The notes under the pieces were generated by a model, which did no database searches, had not been told where the DNA came from, and worked only from the letters and a program-made list of their open reading frames with translations. Positions 1 through 11,025 of a DNA stretch of 64,000 nucleotides are shown here, piece by piece. Position 1 is the stretch's first letter. The number at the start of each line of letters is the position of its first letter. The translations under genes were made by a program, and so were the position numbers. This DNA is from Symsagittifera roscoffensis. Lineage: Eukaryota; Xenacoelomorpha; Acoela; Convolutidae. Location of the stretch: the NCBI RefSeq assembly GCF_963678635.1, contig NC_087066.1:10568723-10632722 (forward strand), given 5' to 3'.

Positions 1-103
1 TCACCTTCGGATGACAGCTATTTTATTGTCTCCGACTAACTTTCTAACATACGGTTACTTATCTCACTGGATTAATTTAATACATCGAAACCGTATTTTC
101 ACA
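1..103 (+). repeat. 5' LTR, 3'-terminal half
   Basis: This matches the last 103 bases of the LTR at 4996-5201 with only a few differences (for example gactaac versus gaccaac, and aatacatcg versus aacacatcg). It ends in TTTTCACA, giving the usual CA terminus. About 103 further bases should lie upstream of the window. Confidence 0.93.
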
Positions 104-121
104 TGGCGCAGCCAACAGACC
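104..121 (+). other. putative primer-binding site of the gypsy element
   Basis: The sequence TGGCGCAGCCAACAG starts directly after the LTR terminus. A TGG start is what pairing with the CCA end of a tRNA requires. The tRNA was not identified. The gag ATG at 103-105 overlaps this site. Confidence 0.6.
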
Positions 122-923
122 AAAGTGGGGGGAAAAACCCACTGGGGATTACATCGTTTTGGCCCTCGACGTTTGCAGGGCCACCAATGCTATGGGAGTT
201 TTGGTTCAATCGTTTTCAATGGGGGATGGTGGCTAAACATTGCATAAACCCGAAGAACTTCTATTATGCCAGTACGTTAACCGCAGCGCAGGAAGGATGG
301 CCTGGCGTCGGAGCAAACGCTTATCTCGAACTTGTATTTGTGTCTGGGGGAGAAAGGACAGGATGAGCTACATACGAGGAGACCACACCTGGATTTATCT
401 ACAACAAGCTACTCTAGAACTTTGGATACTATTGAAACAGAAATTAAGAAGGAACGGAACAAAACTTACGAGACATTCCAATTATTGGCACGGAAGCAAC
501 AAATAGGAGAATCGTTGAAGCAGTTCCACTCAAAGTTGAGTGGGCTGGCCGCTGGATGTAATTTTGGAACATTGGAGACCAGGATTTTGCAGGATGTGTT
601 CATTGTGAACATGAACAATAGGGAGGCCCAAAATGAGTTATGTCGCTCGACGAAGACACCAGAGGCACTTTCATATTGCACCAGTATTGCACTTTCATAT
701 GAACGTGGATACAAATATGCTAAGTCATACGGATTGACAACCGGGGGAGGAACTAGTGGCACCGCAGGTGGAACTGGAGCGTTCCAAATCAAGACGGGGA
801 ACCATCCGAGGAGGATACAGAAACAAAATACAGCAGGGCCGTGGATCGTTTAGAGGACGAGCAGAAATGAAAGGGGGTGGTTCTAGAAGACGCTATAATT
901 GTGATCAACCCGGAACACCTTGG

Positions 924-971
924 AATTGGAATTTTATCACGGAATTTTATAATTGGAATTTTATCACGGAA
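924..971 (+). repeat. 27-bp-offset in-frame duplication inside gag
   Basis: The 21-mer at 924-944 (beginning aattggaatttt) recurs at 951-971. The 27-base offset adds nine codons and repeats the residues NWNFITE just upstream of the zinc knuckle. Confidence 0.8.
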
Positions 972-1227
972 CACCTCACAAATTGTCCAGCCAAAAATGC
1001 AACGTGTAATTTCTGCCGGAAACCGGGACATTACGAGAGGACTTGTCGGGGAAAACGAAACAATCGGGGAAGACCGGCAGTGGGACTAATCCAAAATCAG
1101 GAGGATAGGAAAGCTAGTGAAATAGGCGACGCTGAGGATACTTATTCGCAGCATGAGAATTCCGTTGGCTGGGTAAATACACCGGTAAAGAAGCAATGAT
1201 CGTGGGATTCGGATAGCTCAGGAGATT

Positions 1228-1829
1228 ATGTCAAATGAATACCAAATGCCGAGTATTGAAGCGCTCATGGATACGGTAGGACAAACGATAAGCGAACGGA
1301 AACCAGGAGACGTATATTTTTCAACTATGGACCTTACGCACGCGTACGGTGAATTACCACTTAGCCCGGAAACGAGCGTTCAATGCAATTTTTCGCTGGT
1401 GGGAGGAAAACAACGGGCACGTATCGCTTTCAAACGGGGTTCTACGGCCTTACAACCATGCCAGCGGAATTTCAGCGAGTGATGGATACGATCCTTTCGG
1501 AATTTCCGCAGGCGCATGCCTTTATTGATGACATTTTGGTGGTCACCAAAGGCACTGAGATTGAGCATATCTCGACAGTTGAGAGAATTTTGCGGAAGTT
1601 ACATCGCGAGAATATGTCGCTTAGGCTCACTAAATGCCAAATTGCGCGGAGAGACTGTGAATGGTTGGGGCACAAAATAACTCGTACCGGAATAACACCG
1701 CGCGTCCGAAAAACGGAACCGATCGAATCGCTAGAAGCACCAAAAACGGTGTCACAACTTAAATCCTTTATGGGTTCCATTCACAGCTTGCACAAATATC
1801 TTCCGGCGCATGCGGAATCATCAACCTGA
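1228..1829 (+). pseudogene. reverse transcriptase of the gypsy element, N-terminally deleted
   Basis: The reading begins inside RT at YQMPSIEALMD, followed by FSTMDLTHAYGELPL (which includes the first catalytic Asp of the palm). A frame change near 1400 leads into TGFYGLTTMPAEFQ and the catalytic box FIDDILVV near 1520-1545. The reading ends with LKSFMGSIHSLHKYLPAHAE and a stop at 1827-1829. The protease and the fingers of RT, which should lie between gag and here, are missing: only about 30 bases separate the gag stop from the first RT residues, so a large internal deletion is inferred. The related remnant at 53095-53592 on the - strand has the same motifs. Confidence 0.88.
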
Positions 1830-1837
1830 AAAAGCAG

Positions 1838-2541
1838 GTGGCTAACATAGTAGAACTTCGGCATTTTGATATACACCGGGACACAAGAATTGTGTAGGAC
1901 GCTTGTCATAACGGGCTCGGAGCGGTCCTTGAGCAACTAAACGCCGACGGCTGGAGGCCGATATCGTTCGCATCCCTGTATTTAAACGAGGCAGAGAAAA
2001 GTTATTCAACGAATGAATTAGAAATGCTTGCAATTGTGTGGGGGAGGGGGGGCGGAATTTTTCCGCAACTATGTGATGGGAAGAAAATTTTTAATAGTTA
2101 CGGATCATAAGGCACTAGTATCATTGCTAAATGGGAACAAAAAAAAAGAACAAAACAATGTTCAGCAGATTAACAAGATGGCTAGATCGCCTTATACCAT
2201 TCGATTTTCAAGTAGAGCATAAACACGGAGCAAAAATTGGACTCGCTGATTATCTATCAAGGCATTCCAGTTTGGAACTTCAACCGGTTAGCACCTATGA
2301 CAGTATGTTTACGGTGGCGAAAATTAGTCGAAATAGATCCGCCCTCGGATTTGAAAAGGAAGCTTTCTCCAAAAATAGACTCGAGTCTCCACCGGTTACT
2401 AATAATAGACGCGGTTGTAATATATCGAATAGAAAACGACCGGTAGAGGGTGAACGATCATGCAGTGCAAATTGGACCAATCACAGAGCAGAGCGACGAT
2501 GTGCATCTCCGGCAGGTCAACTAAGTCTATTAATAATTTAG
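1838..2541 (+). pseudogene. RNase H and connection region of the gypsy element, broken
   Basis: RNase H would remove the RNA strand during reverse transcription. Between about 1890 and 2110 the translation contains GLGAVLEQLNADGW, ISFASLYLNEAEKSY and NELEMLAIVWG, then TDHKALVSLLNGN, the usual order in the Ty3/gypsy RNase H. The expected Cys-Asp near the start is preceded by a stop. An insertion of several G residues near 2040-2052 and an A-rich slip near 2140 change the frame. The following open piece (2131-2541) gives LTRWLDRLIPFDF and GLADYLSRH, the standard linker before the integrase. Nothing here could be translated as one protein. Confidence 0.82.
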
Positions 2542-3350
2542 TTGGGACTATTATTGAAGCTGACTTTGGTTACTTAAATTCTTCAAAAACAAATACTCTA
2601 AATTTAAAACACAATTCAATTATGGAAAGAAAAATCAGAAAATTATTGGAACGACACCCCAGCATTAGTAGTAGCGATGAAATAGAGGAGATTGATGTGG
2701 ATATGCAAGCGGTTACAATAGAAGTTCGGAGCACTAAAACAAATACCATCCTTTCCCTTCCGTCGGTTTATCCTGGCGAAAGTTATCCACCGGTTAATCC
2801 GGAAAATAGGGTTATGTCCATTATTCCGAGAAATTGCAAAATCGTCAGTAAACAAACCGCTCTTCCCGAATTGTTTAATCTTCGAATTATAGAATCACAA
2901 TATAATTCAGATCCACAACTACAAGCCATTATCGAATTAATTAAAAGTAAAGACCCTCAGTTACACTCAAAAATTGCAGCGATGAGTAAGTACTATGCAC
3001 AGTATACTCAGGACTTTTACGTAAGAGACGGATGCCTATGGATGGACGAGAGGCTAGTGATCCCTAACACCTTGCAAGCGGCGATAAACAATAGGCTACA
3101 TTATTATCACCACGGGAAATTAAGTATGTATGACGCGGCCAAAGACATCTGGTACCCGTACATGTTCCGTAACTTAGCAACTATCGCCGGGAATTTCCAG
3201 GAATGCACGTTAGCTAGTAAGAACTTGAAAAATATGTGTTCGAAAGATGATATAGGGAAAATAACTGAGCCAAAAGAACCGAATGAATCGGCACAACTGG
3301 ATTTTTGGGGGCCCATTAACTACTTGAAGGAGTCTAAAAGTATGTTTTGA
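2460..3350 (+). pseudogene. integrase N-terminal region of the gypsy element
   Basis: This is a 296-codon open frame whose last 160 residues are the integrase zinc-binding region. Visible pieces are VRDGCLWMDERLVIP, LHYYHHGKLSMYDAAKDIWYP and ECTLASKNLK, then SAQLDFWGPINYL, which should supply the first catalytic Asp. The His pair is present (HHG), but the Cys pair appears damaged because only one Cys remains in the CTLAS segment. The first 120 residues are a poorly conserved acidic linker. The frame is lost right after the first Asp, at the stop near 3348, and the homologous reading resumes at 3367 with a few codons missing. The same region is partly preserved in the remnant at 51612-51925. 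Confidence 0.82.
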
Positions 3351-3366
3351 TGGCGGTGGATCGGCT

Positions 3367-4044
3367 ATGGTCTGTAATTTGAACCAATTGGATAAAATTT
3401 TTAAATTTCTAAAAGCATACTTTATTGCCTATGGAATTCCGCGCCAAAATCGAGTTGATCAAGGAACAAACTTCATGTCTAAGGAGGTTAGGGCATTTTG
3501 TCATGAACAGGGAATTGAAATTCGCATCTCGCCAGTAAACGATCATAGGGCAACAGGATGTGTCGAACGCACGATTAGCAGCATCAAGAACTCAGTACTT
3601 ACGTATGCGCGGGAGGATAAACCGGAACCCTTGGATCGGATGGTCGAAAGAGCCCTCGGAGCTTTAGGATTTGTTAAAAACGCCACCCTCAACATAACAC
3701 CGTTCGAAGCGCACCACGGCCGGGAAGCTAACACGGTTCTCAGAAATTTGACTAAAAAGCCTACTTTACGGAATCTAAATTGGGAAAATGTAAGACGATC
3801 AAAAACTGCATGTTTAGTTGAACGAGACCCAATCGCCCAAGCAATGCCGGAGCATATGGACACCAACTGGGGAATCCGATCGGACACTGAGTACGACCAG
3901 ATAAACAGGCGAAGGCCACTGAAATTGGCCGAGGACCAAGCTGCTAACCAGGATGATGAGCCTGGAATTGTGCGAGCACCAAGTGACCCAGTCGGAATAC
4001 CACCGGCAGAGGATGCAGAGGACCGGGGAGCGGAATATGAATAG
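3367..4044 (+). pseudogene. integrase catalytic core and tail of the gypsy element
   Basis: This 225-codon frame continues the rve-type integrase. It has AYGIPRQNRVDQGTNFMS (second catalytic Asp) and TGCVERTISSIKNSV (catalytic Glu), then ITPFEAHHGREANTVLRNL, the typical end of the core. The tail from about residue 140 is charged and Pro-rich, without an obvious chromodomain. The piece before the ATG, which joins it to the upstream frame, has suffered a small deletion or indel between 3350 and 3367. The core motifs themselves are intact. Confidence 0.85.
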
Positions 4045-4984
4045 GTATAGACCATTAAATTCCAATATAGTTAATCAAAGTGAGCATACTATTGAAATGA
4101 GTAATAGTGCTGTGCTTAGAAAATCGGGAGTAGCACTAAAGAAGGCAAAGGTTCTGAAAAAACGGGCGCCGGGAAAAATCGCGGCACCACCAACGCCATG
4201 GGACTTAAAACGGAAGTTACTAATGAGTAGTAGCCAACCAAGTAGCTCAAAAGGCGCCAGGGGAACTTTCCATAGCACCGTGGGAAAGAAATCACGATTC
4301 CAAAATTCCGTGGGAAAGAATCGGACGCGGAGGACCATTTACCGCTAATTACAACAAAGCAAGCCAAACCGACAAGTGGGGGAGCAAACGCTGGTGAAGA
4401 GGGACAAGGAACGTCTAGTGGGGGAGAGGACTAAGTACAAACTGAAACTATAACGATTTGACCCAGTAACTACGAGACAGCGACGTATTACACAATGGCA
4501 CGCGAACAGGAAATCGAAGCGAACCGAAGGAAGGAAGATACAACAGGAGACGAAACGCGAGGCGGAACAAATTCCAGCAACCGGGGAGAAGAAGCGGGGT
4601 CGGAAACAACGACTTGTTTCCTACTCAAGTGAAGATTCGGCTAGTTCATTGGACGAAACTAGTTCTAGACGGTCGGGAAGAAAACGAACCGCAGTGACTA
4701 AGATGGGGGCAGTCATGATCGATAACATCCAAAAGACGGATAAGTCAGGAGCAAAATGAAAAAAAAATATGAAAAGAAGTATGAGTAACAAACCTATATA
4801 AACAAACTTACAAAACTATTAACATATGGAGGTCCAGGGAGAGGGCATGCTGTGAAACGGCAAAAACTCAAAAGTTTGTGTTTTAAATGTTGTTGTAGTT
4901 GATTGACAAAACTTGTTATTAACCCTATTGATTACTGATAACATCGATGCATTGGATACATTAATTAGAGTCATGAATTTTTAC
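4045..4984 (+). other. 3' region of the gypsy element after the integrase
   Basis: About 940 bases follow the integrase stop. An overlapping frame (3953-4348) is Lys/Arg/Ser-rich (for example KKAKVLKKRAPGK), and 4490-4760 also translates to short charged pieces. This looks like a degraded basic pol tail. I see no signal peptide, transmembrane segment or other envelope-like feature. From 4770 to 4984 it is non-coding and AT-rich. Confidence 0.5.
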
Positions 4985-4995
4985 AAGGAGGGAAA
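4985..4995 (+). other. polypurine tract of the gypsy element
   Basis: The sequence aaggagggaaa lies immediately before the TGTCAT start of the 3' LTR, where the plus-strand primer is expected. Confidence 0.75.
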
Positions 4996-5201
4996 TGTCA
5001 TAGTATCTAAATTTAGTTCATGTTCCATTTCTAGTTGTGCTACTTAATTCATTTATCTGTCTGGCGCTAACTGGTATTTAACCTTCGGAGTTTGTCTGTC
5101 ACCTTCGGATGACAGCTATTTTATTGTCTCCGACCAACTTTCTAACATACGGTTACTTATCTCACTGGATTAATTTAACACATCGAAACCGTATTTTCAC
5201 A
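4996..5201 (+). repeat. 3' LTR of the gypsy element, 206 bp
   Basis: It starts TGTCATAG and ends TTTTCACA, so it has TG...CA ends. It follows a polypurine tract, and its second half repeats 1-103. A small inverted pair, CTGTCA and TGACAG, flanks the central CCTTCGGA. The related LTR on the - strand at 54269-54458 also begins TGTCAT. Confidence 0.92.
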
Positions 5202-6120
5202 GCTGTTTTAGAGAAAAAATCAGTATTTGCCATTCCTCATTCAAGCTTTGATCAGCGTCCCTTTATTCGCGCTCAGGATTGGTATATCAATGAACCAGCG
5301 CTGAAATCACGATTTTGAAAAAACTCTTGCATCAGAATGAAATTTTTGGAATCACCCTTGAATTAATTACGAATCAGCGCTGACTTTTAGTTATTTCAGA
5401 ATGCAGAGAAACATGAATTTTCAACCCGCTAATTGAAAAATCTTCCTTGGGATTTTTTTGTTACATATACTAAAAATACGCCATCGTTACTTGCTGTAAA
5501 GGAAAAAGTGGTTACAAACACACTATTAAGACTGCTAGTATATCAGCAAAACCGTGAATGTTCCGATTGTCCCTTAATTCAGATCGAACAATTTTTGGGA
5601 AAAGAAAGTATTGAAAACCTACAAACTTTTGACAAAATCGAAAAATGAAACTTGAGTCGTACAAAACTCATACGAACGCTTAGCTAGCCTCAATTCAGTT
5701 TGGAACGATTTTGTTGCGCGGGATAATTAGCCACGCATAAACAATTCGCGTTACGCTCTCATCATTATGAATGAACTGTTCAAAGTGCACATAATTTAGT
5801 CAAGAACATGGCCAATTGGCAATTTTCATACCCCCAGATTTTCACAAAATAATATTGGAGGTAAGATATCTTTTTAAAATCGAACTCAGCAAGTCGATAT
5901 CTTCAATGAGGTATAAAAAAATTCTGTTGAAAACTGTTAGTTCGATCGGCGAAAACTGACTGAATAAAAAATTTTCCGATTTCTTTGAAAGTTGAAACAA
6001 TAACTATCATTATCAGCAGCTAAAGCGCGCAAAAGAACCTGAACTCCCAAATCAATTTTGAAAACGTTTTATTGCCTATTTGTTACGGAACCGAAGATGA
6101 GAATCATTCAATTTAAAAAA
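5202..6120. other. gene-free DNA with diverged repeat remnants
   Basis: No gene is supported. The stretch 5830-6005 resembles, in the same order, the sequence at 8960-9170 (a gggttaacg-like block, gaaatatcttttcaa, then a tactttcg-like tail). I therefore read it as an old reverse-oriented Helentron-like copy. The rest is AT-rich without a recognisable signal. Confidence 0.4.
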
Positions 6121-7690
6121 ATCTTTTGCGGCAGTAATATCGTTCACTGCTCAATGAGTTAATACCAATAGAATGCTGATTGAGGAAAAAACATTGCAGC
6201 TAGATCAACACGGAAGAACTTATTCAAAGAATTATTTTAAGCAAAAACAAGAAATTGCGTTAAATTTGAGATACTAATGTTTATTGTTCCGACTTTAGCA
6301 ACGAAAGTATCATTTTATTTGTGCTCGGGTGTTTTTTTGTTCAGAGAAGCTTCGACTATTTAACTGGCCATTTTTGACGGAATTTTTATATCATTTAAAA
6401 TGTATTGTTGTATTGAGCTTAAATTTTAAAAAATATATATATTTTACCTGTGATCATTTTTCGTAAAGTTAGGGGGGGGGTTAACGCGCGTTATGGGCTT
6501 TTAACGCGCTTTTAACGCCTAAGCGGTTATTCAAACCATCTTAGAAATTGTTCCAAATTAGTTGAAATGATTTGCCATTATTTATTTGTTACTAGGAGTG
6601 AAATTGATTCTATTTAAACAAAGTTCGTTTTGGGCTTTAAAAAGGTGAAAAAAACTTTTTTTGACAATTTTGAAAATTTAAAGCCGCTATCAAAATACGG
6701 CCCACAGATAGTTGAAAAGAGTCAATGTAAGCAAATAAACAGGAAAAAAAGTATATCGAATTGTTCTTTAAACACTTGAATTTCCGAGTTTTAAAGAAAA
6801 AAAAACAAGATTGTCCGAAAAGCCTTTGATTTTGAATAAAAAATTAGAAAACTGATTCAATGGACAAATTTTTATTTCCTCTGGTAAGTTTGACAAAACT
6901 CCAGTGTCAAAATAAAAAGTCGATCGAATTTTTTGGCATTAAATGTTTGCTATTCGATAGTGGATTTTGCCTTTCTTTCAACCAAGAAAGTAAGTGCATT
7001 TAAGAAAAAATCGCTTAATTTTTTGCCAATTTTTCCCAAACCAAAGATGAGAAATACTCAATTTGTAAAGATCTTTTGCGACATTGATATCTTTCACTGC
7101 TGAATGTGTTAACAGCAATAGAGCATTCAATGAGGAAATAAACATTGCTGCTAGATCAACACGGAAGAACTTATACAAAGGTTTGAATTACACAAAAGCT
7201 AAAATTTGCAATAAATTTCAGATACTATTGTTTATATTACACTTGCCATTTCTCGGGCTGATATATCTTATAAAATGGTCTCTGAGCAAAAGATTAATTG
7301 TTTTCTCAAAAAAATAAAGCAGTATTTTGAACCTTACGCAATTTATCAGGACTATGTCATTCAAACAAAAATTAAATTTTGATTCTATTTATACAAAACC
7401 CATTTTGGGCTTTAAAAACGTGAAAAAGTTTCATTTTGGCAATTTTGATATTTTATTGCCGCCATCAAAACATGGCCAACAAACAGTTGGAAAAGAGTGT
7501 AAAACAAAGAAACAGAAAAAATCTATTGACAGTGTTTTTAAAAAACTTGAACTTTCTAGTTTAGAAGAAAAAAGATTGACCAAAAACCTATTGTTTTTGA
7601 TTAAAAACTAGAAAACTGAATCAATGGGTATTTTTTAATTTCCTCAGGTAAGTCTGAAAAGACTTCAATGTCAAAATTAGAAGACCAATT
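6121..7690 (+). repeat. local direct duplication, roughly 0.8-0.95 kb apart
   Basis: The block 6121-6283 (atcttttgcggcag, then gctagatcaacacggaag) recurs at 7069-7240 (atcttttgcgacat, then gctagatcaacacggaag). The block 6620-6790 (ttttgggctttaaaaa) recurs at 7390-7560. The copies are diverged and separated by unequal spacers, one of which holds the Helentron-like piece at 6286. A 94-codon open frame at 7327-7611 falls in the second copy and is not matched by an open frame in the first, so I do not call it a gene. Confidence 0.7.
6286..6612 (+). mobile_element. Helentron-like non-autonomous element, 5' part
   Basis: It begins ttgttccgactttagcaacg and contains tatttgtgctcgggtg and ggccatttttgacggaa. 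These match the reverse complement of the right part of 35147-35656. The 3' hairpin end is missing. A second, more degraded 5' part with the same start lies at about 7698-7919. Confidence 0.6.
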
Positions 7691-7919
7691 TTTTTGGGTT
7701 TTTTTTCCGACTTTCGAAGAAAATGGAAAATTTATGCTCGATGTGATCCTTTTTATTCAGTCAAGGTTCGCCGATTGAAAAAATAGTTTTCAAAAAAGTT
7801 TTTTGTTATATAACTTTTTGAATATATCGACTTTCTGGGTTGAAATTTGAAAAGATGTTTCTCCTCCGATTATTTTTTTGTAGAGCTCGGGGGGGTTTGA
7901 AAATTGCCATATCGGCCAT

Positions 7920-8490
7920 CCCGCACTCAGTAAAAAGAGAAGTTAATAGATTATAATGGATTTTTGATGTCAGTCTCCGTAAATTTCAAAAAGAATTCAT
8001 TATAATTGATTAAAACTGGATTAGTTTTTTTTACTGTTTTTCGAAACAATAAAAATCATTATATTCGATCATAATCGATTAGTTTTTGAATTTTTTTTTT
8101 GACGATTTTTTTGAATTATAATTTATAATAATAAATTAAAATCCATTAATAATGAACAAACGTCATCGCTTCAATTCGTTTTATTTTTGTTTTGTTTTAC
8201 GTGCTTTCCAGTTGGTTACCGAACTAAGAGAAACTGCCATTTTGTACATTTAACTTAATTTTAAATTAAATTTGATTTTTGCTGTGTTTTCATGCAGAAT
8301 ATGTAAATTATAATCCATTATAAAAGTTTTTTTTTGTGAGATTTTATTTTGATAGAAAAAAGGATTATAACCTATTATAATAGATTATAACAAATTATAA
8401 GAGGTTTCTGAAAAATTATAATCAATTATAGTTGATTATAATAGTTCAAAATATCACCAAAAATGTTATCGTTACAATTGATTATAAATC
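7920..8490. mobile_element. CCCGCA-family TIR element, right end unclear
   Basis: It opens with cccgcactcag, like 12448 and 60571, and continues with many degenerate palindromic blocks such as ttataataga, gattataat and tcgattag. I could not find a matching TGCGGG end, so the right border is approximate. Confidence 0.5.
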
Positions 8491-8636
8491 GTTTGAAGTT
8501 CTAAAATTGGCGCCTTCAATTAATTAGAACTTTGCTAACAATTGAGCTATTCGGTCGTATTAATTTCGTATGGCTCAAATTTTCACACTTTGATATTGTC
8601 CAAAATTTATCGGTTTTCAATACAAACTCCAAACAA

Positions 8637-9170
8637 AACTGCTCAAATCAGGCTGAAGCCCTGAATTTTCCGATTGCCTTTAAAGGTTTATGGAGCAGTA
8701 ATAATAGCACTCAAAAATTAAATGAAATAAAACAAAATGAAAGTTTTTTTTCTAAAATTTGAAATTTTTAATGAAACTCATCACCCCACACGCTATATAA
8801 AGTACAAAAATATAGATTTCGTTCCTTGTAATAAATCAACTGGGCAAATAGGCTTCGTCAACCAATTTGGAACGATTTCTAAGACGGATTTAATCTCCGC
8901 TTTCGCGTTAATAGCGCGAAATATATCCAGCGTTAATTTTTCCAAATTGGCCAAAATGGCAATCGTTTAACACCCGTAACATTACAAAAAATAATCACAG
9001 ATGAAATATCTTTTCAAATTTGAGCTCAGGACAGCAATACCTTTCGAATGATATAAAAAATTTTGTCAAAAATGGCTAGTTAAAAAGTCGAAATATGTCT
9101 GAAGAAAAAAAAAACCACCCCGAGCATAAAAATTCCGTTACTTTCGTGTCGAAAATCGGAACAAACACTA
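8637..9170 (-). mobile_element. Helentron-like non-autonomous element, near-complete
   Basis: Read on the - strand it ends with the imperfect hairpin around cagggcttcagcctg and gagcagttttg. It aligns along its length with 35147-35656: shared blocks are gctatataaagtacaaa, ccaatttggaacgattt, gaaatatcttttcaa and cctttcgaatgat. The far end is ttccgttactttcg. A separate 3' end of the same family in + orientation lies at 9195-9236 (cattcagggttttgccttg, then gcagtcttg). Confidence 0.65.
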
Positions 9171-9958
9171 CTCTCTGTGAATGATAGAAGAGTCGGGACA
9201 TTCAGGGTTTTGCCTTGATATACGAGCAGTCTTGTTTATTTTTGCTATTTGATAGTGGACTTTCTCTTCCTTTCAACAAAGGAAGTAAGTGAATTTAAGA
9301 AAAAATCAACAAAACAACCATGAAAAATCAGTTTTGGGCGTGAATATTTTTTTGGCTTTCCCAGAGAAAAAAAACACGACTTTCACAAAAATCTGCATCG
9401 CATTTATCGACTCTCGAAAAACGTTAGTCATTCAGTTTCAATTTAAAAAATCTTTTTGAATATTTTTTAACTAAATATTTTAATTTTTTTCAACATAGCA
9501 TCAATACTTACACCAAAAATAAGACAGAGCTGGACTAGAGTTTCCGTCAACCAATTGCCAAAAAAATTTCTTTTCAAAGGGTTGTGTGTATTCTAAACTC
9601 CCAAGCGGAAAAATTCTATTTTAAAAAGTCATTTTTGAAAAATCATTTTTTGTGAGTTTCATGCAGCTCCAGATTGACCATTCTAAAATAGTCACCTACT
9701 TTAAATAGCTTCATAAGTTTTTGAAGACATTTTGCTACCTAATTTACACTTTTATTTGAAAAGTCATTCCTTGCTGCTAGTAAAAGAGGCTAGCGTTTTG
9801 TAACAAATGTTTAAAGTCGACTTAAAATCAGAACACAATCAACTCAGAACCAAAAACTTCAAAAGTTTCACTCAGACTCAAGGAAACAAAGGTTTTTAAA
9901 ATCTTGAGCAGGATAAAAATGGTATGTATAAAACAAATGATTCAAATGGATTTACTAC

Positions 9959-9998
9959 AGGTTGTGGTTAACAACCTGCAGGTTGTGGTTAACAACTA
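9959..9998. repeat. tandem pair of a palindromic 15-mer
   Basis: The motif gttgtggttaacaac occurs twice, head to tail, separated by ctgcag. Each copy is close to self-complementary around ggttaacc-like cores, so a cruciform is possible. Confidence 0.7.
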
Positions 9999-10244
9999 AG
10001 TATTAGTTTTTTTCTTTTAATCCTAAGAGTTATTTTGAAATAATTACTCTTAGTTATGCATACTAAACTGTTATCTTTTTCAGGTCAATTAAGCAAGTCA
10101 TGTAGCATGGAGTGTATGGTTAAAAGGTTTCATATATGTTTGATACAAAATCTCAAAATTTCCATCAGACGATTTATACCAAGGGAAAAGAGAACCTCTG
10201 TTGTGTCCGGGTTAAGTTATACATGTACAATACTTGCAACGAGC

Positions 10245-10272
10245 ACGGATCATGGTTGACGGATCATGGTTG
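10245..10272 (+). repeat. 14-bp perfect tandem duplication
   Basis: The sequence ggatcatggttgac is present twice in direct succession. Confidence 0.8.
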
Positions 10273-10290
10273 ACTTTCGGTTGAGAGGCG

Positions 10291-11025
10291 CCCGCATTTA
10301 AGAAAAAAGATAACAAATCGATTTTAATGGATTTTCGTGGTCTATAATGTTGTAAATATAATCGATCCCATGTTACGTGCAGACAACAAAATTGGACTAA
10401 AAAGGGATTTGAATCCGTTTTTTTTCGCCATAACAAAATGCATTATAATTCATTTTGAATCCATTATTATGGATTTTATAATAAGTAGGAAATCACAAGT
10501 GAGTGATGCGCAAACTTTGCAAAGCGAGTGCACGTCCTAATCCATTTCTTAACCTAAACTCAAATTGCAAAAAGGTTCCGTTCAGCCCCCCCCCCCTCCA
10601 ACGTTTGCCCTTTTGCTCCCCTTCAATCCCCCTAACGTTTGCCCCTTTGCTCCCCTCCCCCACTGAACCCCCCACCTGAACCCACAACCCTCCCCCCCCC
10701 CCCCCCCACCTGAACCCACGTCCCCGCACCTGAACCCACAAAAATAACAAAGTTAGGTAGAAAAAAATTCAATTGAACAACAAGTAATCAACGTAACCAA
10801 CTTTAATTTAAAACGTAGAAAAGACCATGTGCGTTGAAATTCGCATCTCGGTAAAGTGAAAAAAAAATTGATTATAATTTAATTTCATTGTCAGTGTCCA
10901 CAAAAGTGAAAATAAATTGATTATAATGGATGAAAAAAGGATTTTGTTGCCTCGAAAAACAGTAATATTATAATCGATTTTTAATTGATTATAATCGATT
11001 TGTTTTCATGGAACTCCAATGCGGG
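10291..11025. mobile_element. CCCGCA-family TIR element, 735 bp
   Basis: The left end is cccgcattta. The right end, read in reverse, is cccgcattggagttccatg, so CCCGCATT is shared as a terminal inverted repeat. The interior is AT-rich with attataatcgattt-type blocks near both ends. A C-rich tract (10586-10740) sits in the middle. No coding capacity is visible. Confidence 0.6.
10586..10740. repeat. C-rich low-complexity tract
   Basis: Runs of 5 to 16 C residues alternate with short units such as acgtttgcccc, tttgctcccc and acctgaaccca. The - strand is G-rich with many G-runs, which could form G-quadruplexes. It lies within a TIR element whose other parts are AT-rich. Confidence 0.85.

Larger units (their letters stand above)
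103..1199 (+). pseudogene. gag of the gypsy element, frameshifted
   Basis: Gag forms the capsid-like particle and binds RNA. The chosen start is the ATG at 103-105, which uses the last LTR base. An open frame runs from there to 366. The homologous reading then moves to the frames open at 240-506, 332-853 and 756-1199, so at least two or three indels have occurred. The middle piece (about 440-750) looks like the retrotransposon gag domain (FQLLARKQQIGESLKQFHSK). The last piece contains a zinc knuckle CNFCRKPGHYERTC (CX2CX4HX4C) near 1000-1050, preceded by an Arg/Gly-rich stretch. An in-frame 27-bp duplication (924-971) disturbs the region before it. Frame changes, not low similarity, are the reason for calling it a pseudogene. 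Confidence 0.85.
1..5201 (+). mobile_element. Ty3/gypsy LTR retrotransposon, decayed, 5' end outside window
   Basis: The order is partial LTR, primer-binding site, gag, RT, RNase H, integrase, polypurine tract and LTR. The first 103 bases match 5099-5201 almost base for base, which fixes the LTR pair. Domain order RT-RNase H-integrase and the FIDDILVV polymerase box are typical of Ty3/gypsy. The coding part has several frameshifts, lacks the protease and the start of RT, and carries stops, so the copy is dead. No envelope-like gene is seen after the integrase. The target-site duplication cannot be read because the 5' LTR start lies outside the window. Confidence 0.93.
9240..10290. other. gene-free AT-rich DNA
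   Basis: No gene is supported. 9240-9305 repeats the sequence at 6950-7010 (tttgatagtggact and aagtaagtgaatttaag). Two short tandem motifs are listed separately. Otherwise I see nothing. Confidence 0.5.

Noticed and set aside
4045-4984. Envelope-like gene after the gypsy integrase
   Set aside because: Only short basic frames are present, with no signal peptide, transmembrane segment or cysteine pattern.
7327-7611. 94-codon frame, Lys-rich
   Set aside because: It lies in one copy of a local duplication, and the other copy (6620-6790) has no matching open frame. No family resemblance.
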